Below are positions 1-5,577 of a stretch of DNA of 7,094 nucleotides, one piece after another. The position numbers and the translations under genes were made by a program. The notes beneath the pieces were generated by a model. The model worked only from the letters and a program-made list of their open reading frames with translations, did not search any database and was not told where the DNA came from. Each line of letters begins with the position of its first letter. Within the stretch, counting starts at the first letter, position 1. Source of the DNA: Acidobacteriota bacterium (GTDB taxonomy: Bacteria > Acidobacteriota > Terriglobia > UBA7540); the NCBI GenBank assembly GCA_021780055.1, contig JAJXZM010000118.1:1-7094 (forward strand), given 5' to 3'.

Positions 1-561
1 TATTCAAAGCCGCTGCCGGAAGACACGCTCTACTTCCACGCGGAATATAACCAGTGTGCTCCATGCACGGCTGTCACTAGCGACGGAAAGAACCTGGACG
101 GCAAGGGCAACTACGTCTGGGTCGATGCCAAAGGCCGCGGGCAGTTTGTGGGCGTTACCATGTCAATCCTTGAGAACCAGGACGGCTGGTGGGGCGAGGG
201 CGACGACATGTTTTTTATCGACGGCGAGAAACTTCCCTCAATCAACGGCACAGGAACGGAGGATTACTTCCTGGGCGCCTGGGACTTTGGCGGCAAGCCC
301 TTTGCCTACGGGCTGTTCGGGGCCCCGGTTGTGGGGCCGGAACTCGAAGGGTCCCGGTGGTCGGTGTACCGCTTCCACCTGGATTCACCGATAACCTTCA
401 CCAAATCTTTGCGCGCAACCATCGAGCACGGGACAGCCAACAACCGCGCCGACAATTACTATTCCGTGGCCTACTGGTATCAGACCGAGCCGCACGCGCC
501 GTTGCCGCCCCTGCCGCCTGTGGACGCACGATTGCCGCGCGTGCATCCGGCAAATCCGTAA
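1..561 (+). CDS. DUF2961 / glycoside hydrolase family 172 protein, C-terminal part (5' end outside window)
   Basis: The frame is open from base 1 to the TAA at 559-561, giving 186 residues of the C-terminal part. The fragment carries hallmarks of DUF2961 (GH172): WWGEGDDMFFIDGE around residues 61-74, then the invariant-looking GTGTEDYF at 83-90, a GAWDFG segment, and a late NNRADNYYSVAYWYQ strand followed by a proline-rich tail ending in a DARLPR-type motif. Characterised GH172 members act on fructofuranosides or arabinofuranosides and related difructose anhydrides; the substrate here cannot be assigned. Whether a secretion signal exists is unknown because the N-terminus is missing. An internal ATG at 148 is unlikely to be the start because family-like sequence continues upstream of it. 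The gene converges on the dehydrogenase gene to its right, with only about 34 bp between their stop codons. Confidence 0.85.
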   Translation, partial: YSKPLPEDTLYFHAEYNQCAPCTAVTSDGKNLDGKGNYVWVDAKGRGQFVGVTMSILENQDGWWGEGDDMFFIDGEKLPSINGTGTEDYFLGAWDFGGKPFAYGLFGAPVVGPELEGSRWSVYRFHLDSPITFTKSLRATIEHGTANNRADNYYSVAYWYQTEPHAPLPPLPPVDARLPRVHPANP

Positions 562-595
562 CTTGCTTCCGCAGCGGAATTCAGCGGGCGATGTT

Positions 596-1627
596 TCAAT
601 CTGGACGAGCGTGCCGTCGCGGTCCCTGCAAGACATTCAGCAGGGACTTCCCGGCAGCCAGGCGGTTGATGTTTTCGGCCGCCAGTTGAAGGCGCTTTTG
701 GCGAGTGCCCTGCATCCAACCGGAAACGTGCGGTGTCATTATCAGGTTGTCCAGTTTGTGAAATGGAAAACGCGAAGGGAGGCAGCGCTTCTTATCCCCA
801 GGATAACGATACCAGACGTCGATGGCCGCACCCGCAATGCGGCGTTCTTTCAGCGCACGATATAACGCGTCTTCCTGGACCACCGCGCCGCGCGCCACGT
901 TGATGAGAAAAGCGCTGCGTTTCATCTGAGCAAATTCTTCCGGCCCGATCAGGCCGCGCGTATCACTGCTCAACGGGCAGGCAAGGACCAGGTAATCCGA
1001 TTCTCTCAAAAGCTGTGGCAACTCCGCCGGGCCTTTCCAGAAATCGACATCTCGCGGCTTTCGTTTTGGCGGATGGGCGCTGATGATCTTGATAGACATT
1101 CCCAGCGCACGAGCACGCGTCGCCACTTCGCGCCCGATGGTGCCATAGCCGATCAGCCCAAGACTTTTCCCGAGGACCTCCTCGTCGGGCGGCTCGCCCC
1201 CGATCCAAGAGCCCTCCCAGTTCCCCTTCCGGAACATCGAATCAAGATTCAGCAAGTCACGGCTGAGGGCAAGAATCATCATCACCACGTACTCTGCAAT
1301 GGCTGGCCCGTGAAAATAGGCATTGGCGACGGTAGTGTGCGGAGAAAGCATATCCGTCCTGAATGAATCAATGCCCGCATTCGGGGCCTGAAGCAGCTTA
1401 AGGTTCTGTGCCGAGCGGGCCATGCCCTCGGTAAAAAAGTTTGCGACCACCACGTCGGCAGCCGAGATTGCTTTGAGTATTTGGGGATTTTCGCGATTAG
1501 CAGGGAATGGGTAAAGGGTTGCAGGAGTCTGGATCAGGGCGGCCAGGTCGTTCGCCCCTTTCGCGGCGACATTCCCCGCCAGTACTACTTTGATCGTCGG
1601 GTTTTCGCTCTCTTGCCTCCCGCGCAT
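596..1627 (-). CDS. D-isomer-specific 2-hydroxyacid dehydrogenase (NAD(P)-dependent), variant active site
   Basis: A two-domain D-2-hydroxyacid dehydrogenase expected to interconvert a 2-hydroxy acid and its 2-keto acid in the cytoplasm. Numbering from the ATG at 1627 (343 aa), the Rossmann motif GYGTIG is at 160-165, the NVARG arginine is R246 and the TPH histidine is H300. The usual D-V-F-x-x-E-P motif reads DVWYRYP (270-276), so the catalytic Glu position holds Tyr275. After the Rossmann beta-2 strand the residue normally acidic in NAD-specific enzymes is His185, followed by K188-R189-K190, which hints at NADP use (inference). The frame extends upstream to a TTG at 1684 that would overlap the preceding gene by 17 bp. 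I prefer the ATG because the conserved fold starts shortly after it, though its ribosome site is weak (GGACAGG directly upstream). It lies about 40 bp downstream of a second dehydrogenase gene, probably in one operon. The exact substrate is unknown. Confidence 0.88.
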   Translation of the reverse strand: MRGRQESENPTIKVVLAGNVAAKGANDLAALIQTPATLYPFPANRENPQILKAISAADVVVANFFTEGMARSAQNLKLLQAPNAGIDSFRTDMLSPHTTVANAYFHGPAIAEYVVMMILALSRDLLNLDSMFRKGNWEGSWIGGEPPDEEVLGKSLGLIGYGTIGREVATRARALGMSIKIISAHPPKRKPRDVDFWKGPAELPQLLRESDYLVLACPLSSDTRGLIGPEEFAQMKRSAFLINVARGAVVQEDALYRALKERRIAGAAIDVWYRYPGDKKRCLPSRFPFHKLDNLIMTPHVSGWMQGTRQKRLQLAAENINRLAAGKSLLNVLQGPRRHARPD

Positions 1628-1667
1628 CCTGTCCGCCGATTTCTTTTTTCCGTTTCGAGGCCTGGGA

Positions 1668-2714
1668 TCAATCCTCTGCGCCAAGGGCTTGCGCGCCGTG
1701 GTTTCGCAGGCGGCACTGCGGCAGATCTCTTACCTGCACGTTAACCAGGTGCACAGGGAACTCGTTCCGCAGAATCTGGGCCGCTTGCTCTGACACGCTT
1801 CGCCGCAAGTCGGCATAAGCCTCAAAGCTGCACGAGGCATAATGGCACGTCACCACGACGTTGTCGAATTCAAGTAGCGGATGAGGAATCTGCGGAGGCT
1901 CGTGCTCCAGAACATCCAGACCCGCCCCGGCCAGGCCGCCGTCGGCCAGCGCTTCTTCAAGCGCCACTTCATCCACCACCGGGCCGCGAGCCGTGTTGAT
2001 CAGGATGGCGCCGCGTTTCATCAGCGCAAAGGCGTCCGAATTGATCAGCAATCGAGTCTCGGGCGTAAGAGGGACGTGCAGGGAGACGATGTCGGCTTGC
2101 GGCAGCAAGTCCGCCAGAGGCATGAGCTCCACGCCGGCCGCTTCCGCATCATCCCGGGAAACGTAAGGATCTGACGCAATAACCCGAAGTCCGAGAGCTT
2201 TGGCCATGCCGGCCAGTATCCGAGCAATGCGGCCAAAACCAACCAGTCCCAGAGTCTGCCCCCTCAGCCGCCGCATCGGGAGCATTTTCTCCTGGATTCC
2301 GACGACCCACTTCCCCTGGTGGGTCATACGGTCCGCCAGAACGATCTTGCGGGTCACTGCCAGCAGCAGGCCCAGAGCGTGCTCAGCCACCTCGTCCTGG
2401 CAGAATTCCGGCACGTTGGCCACCACAATCCCAAGGTCAGTTGCGGCATCGAGGTCGACGGAATCCACACCGATTCCCAGCCGCACAATTCCCTTCAACC
2501 GTGGAAGTTTCCCAAGGAAATCCCGAGTCATCCCGGCCGAGCTGACAATCAGGACCTCCGCCGGCCGGGCGAGTGCGATCCGCTCGTCCAGGCTGGCTGC
2601 CTTTGCATAGCGAAGGGAGCCGCCGGCCGCACGGATCACTTTCTCATCGAGCCCGCAAACAGGGCCTTCCTCCCTCTCAGTGAATACAACCAGACGCGAT
2701 GGTTCTGCGTTCAC
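1668..2714 (-). CDS. C-terminal-binding-protein-like D-2-hydroxyacid dehydrogenase
   Basis: A soluble NAD-dependent 2-hydroxyacid dehydrogenase of the PGDH/CtBP group; in bacteria such proteins are usually reductases of glyoxylate, hydroxypyruvate or related keto acids. Numbered from GTG 2714 (348 aa), the substrate-domain motif NVPEFCQDEVAEHAL (100-114) is typical of CtBP-like enzymes. The dinucleotide motif is GFGRIA (159-164) and Asp182 ends the second Rossmann strand, favouring NAD. Arg243 (NTARG), Glu272 (LDVLEHEPP) and His291 (TCHYAS) form a complete catalytic set. Two in-frame GTG codons compete at 2720 and 2714. The second is chosen because AAGGAG lies 5 nt upstream of it, whereas that Shine-Dalgarno overlaps the first. 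The gene is first of a tandem pair with a divergent paralogue. A role in the same pathway as its neighbour is likely but the pathway is not identified. Confidence 0.9.
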   Translation of the reverse strand: MNAEPSRLVVFTEREEGPVCGLDEKVIRAAGGSLRYAKAASLDERIALARPAEVLIVSSAGMTRDFLGKLPRLKGIVRLGIGVDSVDLDAATDLGIVVANVPEFCQDEVAEHALGLLLAVTRKIVLADRMTHQGKWVVGIQEKMLPMRRLRGQTLGLVGFGRIARILAGMAKALGLRVIASDPYVSRDDAEAAGVELMPLADLLPQADIVSLHVPLTPETRLLINSDAFALMKRGAILINTARGPVVDEVALEEALADGGLAGAGLDVLEHEPPQIPHPLLEFDNVVVTCHYASCSFEAYADLRRSVSEQAAQILRNEFPVHLVNVQVRDLPQCRLRNHGAQALGAED

Positions 2715-2719
2715 GATCA

Positions 2720-2725
2720 CTCCTT
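2720..2725 (-). promoter_or_regulatory. Ribosome binding site deciding the start of the CtBP-like dehydrogenase
   Basis: On the minus strand AAGGAG is followed by TGATC and then GTG at 2714, an ideal 5-nt spacing. The alternative GTG at 2720 overlaps the AAGGAG itself, so the downstream GTG is the better start. Confidence 0.65.
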
Positions 2726-2746
2726 GTTAGGGGAAAACAGTCCTAT

Positions 2747-2775
2747 AGAGTACGGGCTGCGGAAAGCGAAAGCAA
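2747..2775 (-). promoter_or_regulatory. Weak candidate promoter for the dehydrogenase pair
   Basis: On the minus strand TTGCTT (2775-2770) is separated by 17 bp from TACTCT (2752-2747). Each matches about half of the sigma-70 consensus. It lies about 33 bp upstream of the dehydrogenase start, which suits a short leader. This is a low-confidence pattern match; transcription could also read through from the regulator gene upstream. Confidence 0.25.
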
Positions 2776-2852
2776 GACGGAAATGGCCTGATTTCAAGCC
2801 GAGAAAAACATGTCTGGAAATTCAAAAGCGGGCGTGGAAATTCTGAGTCAAA

Positions 2853-2876
2853 CCGGATGTTGACGGCGTTATCCGG
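2853..2876 (-). terminator. Possible weak hairpin across the stop of the Crp-family gene
   Basis: CCGGAT and ATCCGG form a 6-bp inverted repeat separated by 12 nt. The stop codon of the regulator gene (2869-2871) lies between or within the arms. On the minus strand it is followed by TTTGA rather than a real U-tract, so intrinsic termination would be weak at best. Confidence 0.25.
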
Positions 2877-3591
2877 AAGCGCGCTTGCTCCCGGCAATCT
2901 GCTCTTCCAGGTCGGCCATATTCAGCACAATCACTTTCCGCCGCTCCATTTTGATGATCTTGCGATCGACCAGCCGGCGGAGGTTCCGGGAAACCAGGTC
3001 GCGCACCGTTCCGATTTCGGCAGCAATCTGCTGGTTGGTTTCGTCGAGCGGGAACTCGACTCCACGCCGCGTCCGGACTCCCACCGTGATCGCCCTGTCG
3101 CGCAGGAACCTCGCCAGACGGTGGCTGACTTCCTTGAGCGATAACTCCTCAACCAGCGAGGTCATATATCGGAACCGCCACGCAAGCGACCGGATCACGG
3201 CAAAGGCGACTTCAGAGTTCTGCCGGCACAAGCTGAGAAACTCGCGCTTGGGAAGGAAAAGCAGGCTGGAGTCTTCCATGGCGGCTGCGGAAGCGGGCAG
3301 ATTGCCGCCGTCAAAAACCGGCAACTCCCCCACGGTCGAACCTGCGCGCTCGATCACCAGAACCTGCTCGCGCCCCGAGTCGGCCATCTTGAATATCTTG
3401 ATGGCGCCGGATTGGACCACATACATCCCTTCGCACCGATCGCCTTCGGCAAAAAGGAGTTCATCCTTGCGAAGGCCCCGCACAACGCAGTGGCCGGCAA
3501 GTCGTGAGAGGTCTTCTTCCCCGAGAACAGCAAAAAAGGAGACTCGCCGTAAAGTCGCGATGGCATCAAGCGAAGTCATAGTAGCTATCAC
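2869..3591 (-). CDS. Crp/Fnr family transcriptional regulator
   Basis: A DNA-binding regulator of the Crp/Fnr superfamily. Residues about 15-130 form the cyclic-nucleotide-binding-like beta-barrel (LRRVSFFAVLGEEDLSRLA, then a VVQSGAIKIFK strand and TVGEL near 86-90). Residues about 140-160 form the dimerisation helix. The winged helix-turn-helix includes TNQQIAAEIGTVRDLVSRNL at 185-204. The Arg that contacts cAMP phosphate in E. coli CRP is not seen after the GEL motif (PAS instead), and there is no N-terminal cysteine cluster as in FNR, so the ligand is unknown. The 240-aa length is normal. The start is GTG 3591 with AGGAAG 8 nt upstream; ATG 3579 (236 aa) is an alternative with poorer spacing. 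It is transcribed divergently from the ferredoxin gene, and inverted repeats in the shared upstream region make autoregulation or ferredoxin control plausible (inference). Confidence 0.92.
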   Translation of the reverse strand: MIATMTSLDAIATLRRVSFFAVLGEEDLSRLAGHCVVRGLRKDELLFAEGDRCEGMYVVQSGAIKIFKMADSGREQVLVIERAGSTVGELPVFDGGNLPASAAAMEDSSLLFLPKREFLSLCRQNSEVAFAVIRSLAWRFRYMTSLVEELSLKEVSHRLARFLRDRAITVGVRTRRGVEFPLDETNQQIAAEIGTVRDLVSRNLRRLVDRKIIKMERRKVIVLNMADLEEQIAGSKRASG

Positions 3592-3629
3592 ATCCTAATC
3601 TTCCTGCTGAAAAGCGGCAAGAACTTGTT

Positions 3630-3656
3630 CCAATCCGGGGTATAATGTCGGATTGG
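3630..3656. promoter_or_regulatory. Inverted repeat enclosing a TATAAT box (operator/promoter candidate)
   Basis: CCAATCCG (3630-3637) and CGGATTGG (3649-3656) are perfect 8-bp inverted arms around 11 bp that contain TATAAT (3641-3646). The arm centres are about 19 bp apart, near two helical turns, as expected for a dimeric regulator. No good -35 box is found 16-18 bp upstream of TATAAT on the plus strand, which would fit an activated promoter. The site is about 39 bp upstream of the regulator start and 130 bp upstream of the ferredoxin start. Confidence 0.45.
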
Positions 3657-3690
3657 TTTTGGGAGGGTATGTACGAGCCTGCCCGAAGTC

Positions 3691-3702
3691 CGACTTAAGT
3701 CG
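3691..3702. promoter_or_regulatory. 12-bp perfect palindrome CGACTTAAGTCG
   Basis: CGACTTAAGTCG is a perfect 12-bp palindrome in the regulator-ferredoxin intergenic region. With no loop it is more likely a protein-binding site than an RNA hairpin. It lies about 40 bp downstream of the TATAAT-containing repeat. Its function is unproven. Confidence 0.3.
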
Positions 3703-3740
3703 TCGCATTCTTCATAAGCTTCAATTAGTTTAGATTCAGA

Positions 3741-3763
3741 CCGGGTGTCACCCAACACCCCGG
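3741..3763 (+). other. Hairpin in the ferredoxin mRNA leader
   Basis: CCGGGTGT (3741-3748) can pair with ACACCCCGG (3755-3763) across a 6-nt loop with a single bulged C. It ends 10 nt before the ferredoxin Shine-Dalgarno, so it could shape the leader or stabilise the mRNA. A nearly identical pair of arms recurs at 6638-6655. Confidence 0.4.
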
Positions 3764-3773
3764 AAACAATTGC

Positions 3774-3779
3774 GGAGGA
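3774..3779 (+). promoter_or_regulatory. Strong ribosome binding site of the ferredoxin gene
   Basis: GGAGGA stands 7 nt before the ATG at 3787. This fixes the start there rather than at the upstream in-frame ATG at 3745, which overlaps the leader hairpin. Confidence 0.8.
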
Positions 3780-3786
3780 AGTTAGA

Positions 3787-4047
3787 ATGGCCTACATCAT
3801 CGCTGAGCCTTGCATCGGTACCAAAGACACCGCCTGCGTGGACGTGTGCCCGGTGGATTGCATTCACCCTCGTAAAGATGAAGCAGAATTTGCAGACGCG
3901 GAAATGCTCTACATCGACCCGGTGGAGTGTATTGACTGCGGGGCCTGCGTCCCAGTCTGCCCGGTTTCAGCAATTTTCCCTCAAGACGATCTGCCGGAAA
4001 AATGGCAGAGCTTTATTGAGAAGAACGCTGAGCACTACAAGAAATAA
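3787..4047 (+). CDS. fdxA: Seven-iron-type (3Fe-4S/4Fe-4S) ferredoxin, FdxA-like
   Basis: An 86-aa soluble electron carrier. It begins MAYIIAEPC and carries C9, C17, C21 (C-x7-C-x3-C-P) and C48, C51, C54, C58 (CIDCGACVPVCP). By analogy with known 7Fe ferredoxins, C9, C17 and C58 would hold a 3Fe-4S cluster and C21, C48, C51 and C54 a 4Fe-4S cluster. The C-x7-C spacing in place of C-x2-C-x2-C is the basis for calling the 3Fe site. C25 is an extra cysteine. The loop between the two halves (HPRKDEAEFADAEMLY) is several residues longer than in compact FdxA proteins. The start is set by GGAGGA 7 nt upstream; an upstream ATG (3745) would add 14 unconserved residues. It stands alone, divergent from a Crp/Fnr regulator and followed by a hairpin terminator. 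Redox partners cannot be inferred. Confidence 0.93.
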   Translation: MAYIIAEPCIGTKDTACVDVCPVDCIHPRKDEAEFADAEMLYIDPVECIDCGACVPVCPVSAIFPQDDLPEKWQSFIEKNAEHYKK

Positions 4048-4068
4048 CCAGCAAGAACCTTGCATCAC

Positions 4069-4100
4069 GGGGCGCCACTGACCGTGGCGCCTCTCTTTCC
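4069..4100 (+). terminator. Probable terminator of the ferredoxin gene
   Basis: GGCGCCAC (4071-4078), loop TGACC, and GTGGCGCC (4084-4091) make a perfect 8-bp GC-rich stem, extendable by a G-U and a G-C pair. It is followed by the pyrimidine-rich TCTCTTTCC. The T-tract is imperfect but the position, about 20 bp after the ferredoxin stop and before a new transcription unit, fits an intrinsic terminator. Confidence 0.65.
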
Positions 4101-4196
4101 ACTTTGCGGTAATCCAGCTAACCCGGCGCCAGGACCCTCCAGGCGTTGAGGTCCGCCCGCGGACTGGTTTCAATAGCGATTCTCTCCGTTTCCTCT

Positions 4197-4202
4197 TATA
4201 AT
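4197..4202 (+). promoter_or_regulatory. Candidate -10 box for the LPS gene cluster
   Basis: A perfect TATAAT lies 52 bp before the waaA ATG, downstream of the ferredoxin terminator. No clear -35 hexamer occurs at 16-18 bp (the sequence there is around TAGCGA); a TTTCAA lies too far away at 23 bp. The rest of the roughly 150-bp gap after the terminator shows no coding potential, only a small GTCCG/CGGAC hairpin at 4151-4164. Confidence 0.4.
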
Positions 4203-4254
4203 TGGCTCTGGTTGCATTGAAAGCCCTTGGTGCCCGCGCTGCCCTTGTCCTCAC

Positions 4255-5577
4255 ATGTACCGACTGTATAGCATTTTGTTCAGCATCGGCTTTGTCCTGA
4301 TGACGCCGTACTATCTGTGGCGCCATCGCGGACGGAAAGAACTGGCCGGCTGGCGCGAAAGGCTTGGCCATCTGCCGGCGGGCTTCCGCCAGGACGCCCC
4401 GGGCGCGATCTGGGTCCACGCAGTTTCGGTGGGGGAAACTCTGGCCGTCGCCGGGCTGGTAAAAGAGCTTCAGCAGCGTTATCCGGATCGCAGATTTTTT
4501 TTGAGCAGCGTAACGGCGGCCGGACGCGAAGCCGGCGCGATGAAACTGCCGGGCGTTGCCGGCCAGTTCTACCTGCCTTTCGATTGGAAATGGGCCGTGC
4601 AACGCGTGGTTAAACAGATCCGCCCATCCATCCTCGTGATTGTTGAGACAGAGTTGTGGCCCAACCTGCTGAAAACCGTCAGCGATTCCGGCTGCCGCAT
4701 CATCCTGGTGAACGCGCGGGTTTCAGACCGCTCGTTCCCCGGCTACCGACTGGGGCGACCGTTCATGCGCCGGGTGCTGCAGAACATCACGCGAATCTGC
4801 GCCCAGACGGCGATCGACGCGGAACGCTTCCAAGTTCTGGGCGCTATGCCGGACCGAGTGGTCGTAACCGGCAATCTGAAATTTGATGGCCGCGCTCCCG
4901 CGTTTGGAAGTTTCGGAATCGGGATAAGGAATGCCCTAGCCGCAGAAAATCGAAGCCCTGTTCTTGTGGCGGGTAGCACTATGCGCGGAGAGGAACCCCT
5001 GGTGCTGCACGCATGGCGAGAGGTCCGCGAAAAACATCCCCGCGCGATCATGGTTCTCGCGCCGCGCCATCCCGCGCGGTTTGACGAAGTGGCGGAGTTG
5101 CTGCGCGCGCAGCAGTTGAACTGCATTCGGCGCACAAGCCTTCCACAAGACGAAGCTGGATTCCGCCGCCTGGTTTCGCAGGCTGAGATTCTCCTGCTCG
5201 ACACCATTGGCGAGCTTGCGGAAATTGTCGGTGTGGCCGACATTGTGTTTGTTGGTGGAAGCCTGGTCCCAACCGGCGGCCACAATGTGGTTGAACCCGC
5301 TTTCTGGGGGAAGCCGATTCTCTTTGGCCCGCACATGCACAACTTCCGGGATGTTGCCAGCCTGTTTCTGCGTGCGGGCGGGGCTGTCCAGGTAGCTGAC
5401 GCGGATGCGCTGGCCGATGCTGTTCTGAACCTGCTCGATCATCCGGACGGCGCGCGCCTGATGGGAGAAAAGGCCAAAGGAGTTGTCAACCAGCAGGCCG
5501 GCGCTGCGATGCGCATCCTGAACCAGATGGAGGAATGGCTCGGTGAGCCGCAATCGACCGTCGCGCCCTTGCCTTGA
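4255..5577 (+). CDS. waaA: 3-deoxy-D-manno-octulosonic acid (Kdo) transferase WaaA/KdtA
   Basis: Transfers Kdo from CMP-Kdo to lipid IVA at the cytoplasmic face of the inner membrane, the step linking lipid A to the LPS core. The 440-aa protein has an N-terminal hydrophobic anchor (about residues 4-20) followed by basic residues. Motifs in order are HAVSVGE (55-61, with the proposed general base Glu61), VETELWPN (130-137), GNLKFD (206-211), APRHPARF (269-276), LLDTIGEL (314-321), GGSLVPTGGHNVVEPA (334-349) and GPHMHNF (358-364). These are the signature blocks of the family. Length is close to the usual 420-440 aa. The ATG at 4255 gives the typical MYRL-type N-terminus although no Shine-Dalgarno is visible; no other in-frame start lies just upstream. 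It is the first gene of the LPS cluster and its stop overlaps the possible TTG start of lpxK. Whether it adds one, two or more Kdo units cannot be told. Confidence 0.96.
   Translation: MYRLYSILFSIGFVLMTPYYLWRHRGRKELAGWRERLGHLPAGFRQDAPGAIWVHAVSVGETLAVAGLVKELQQRYPDRRFFLSSVTAAGREAGAMKLPGVAGQFYLPFDWKWAVQRVVKQIRPSILVIVETELWPNLLKTVSDSGCRIILVNARVSDRSFPGYRLGRPFMRRVLQNITRICAQTAIDAERFQVLGAMPDRVVVTGNLKFDGRAPAFGSFGIGIRNALAAENRSPVLVAGSTMRGEEPLVLHAWREVREKHPRAIMVLAPRHPARFDEVAELLRAQQLNCIRRTSLPQDEAGFRRLVSQAEILLLDTIGELAEIVGVADIVFVGGSLVPTGGHNVVEPAFWGKPILFGPHMHNFRDVASLFLRAGGAVQVADADALADAVLNLLDHPDGARLMGEKAKGVVNQQAGAAMRILNQMEEWLGEPQSTVAPLP

Noticed and set aside
567..579. TTCCG-CAG-CGGAA hairpin between the convergent stop codons
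   Set aside because: Only a 5-bp stem with no T-run on either side; too weak to call a bidirectional terminator.
563..865. Plus-strand open frame opposite the end of the downstream dehydrogenase, and other long antisense frames such as 5439-6587 minus
   Set aside because: They lie on the opposite strand of well-supported genes with clear motifs, and their translations show no recognisable domain and Arg/Pro/Ser-rich composition typical of shadow frames in GC-rich DNA.
1628..1684. TTG at 1684 as start of the downstream dehydrogenase
   Set aside because: It adds 19 basic, unconserved-looking residues, lacks a Shine-Dalgarno and overlaps the preceding gene; ATG 1627 precedes the conserved domain directly.
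3745..3786. Upstream in-frame ATG for the ferredoxin
   Set aside because: It lies in the leader hairpin without a ribosome site, whereas GGAGGA is correctly spaced before ATG 3787, which gives the family-typical N-terminus.
4151..4164. GTCCGCCCGCGGAC inverted repeat upstream of waaA
   Set aside because: The stem is effectively 5 bp with a 4-nt loop and no T-tract; such short GC-rich repeats are expected by chance here.
3967..4602. Minus-strand 211-codon frame covering the ferredoxin end, the terminator and the start of waaA
   Set aside because: It crosses the ferredoxin and waaA coding regions and a GC-rich terminator hairpin. Its protein is basic and low in recognisable structure.
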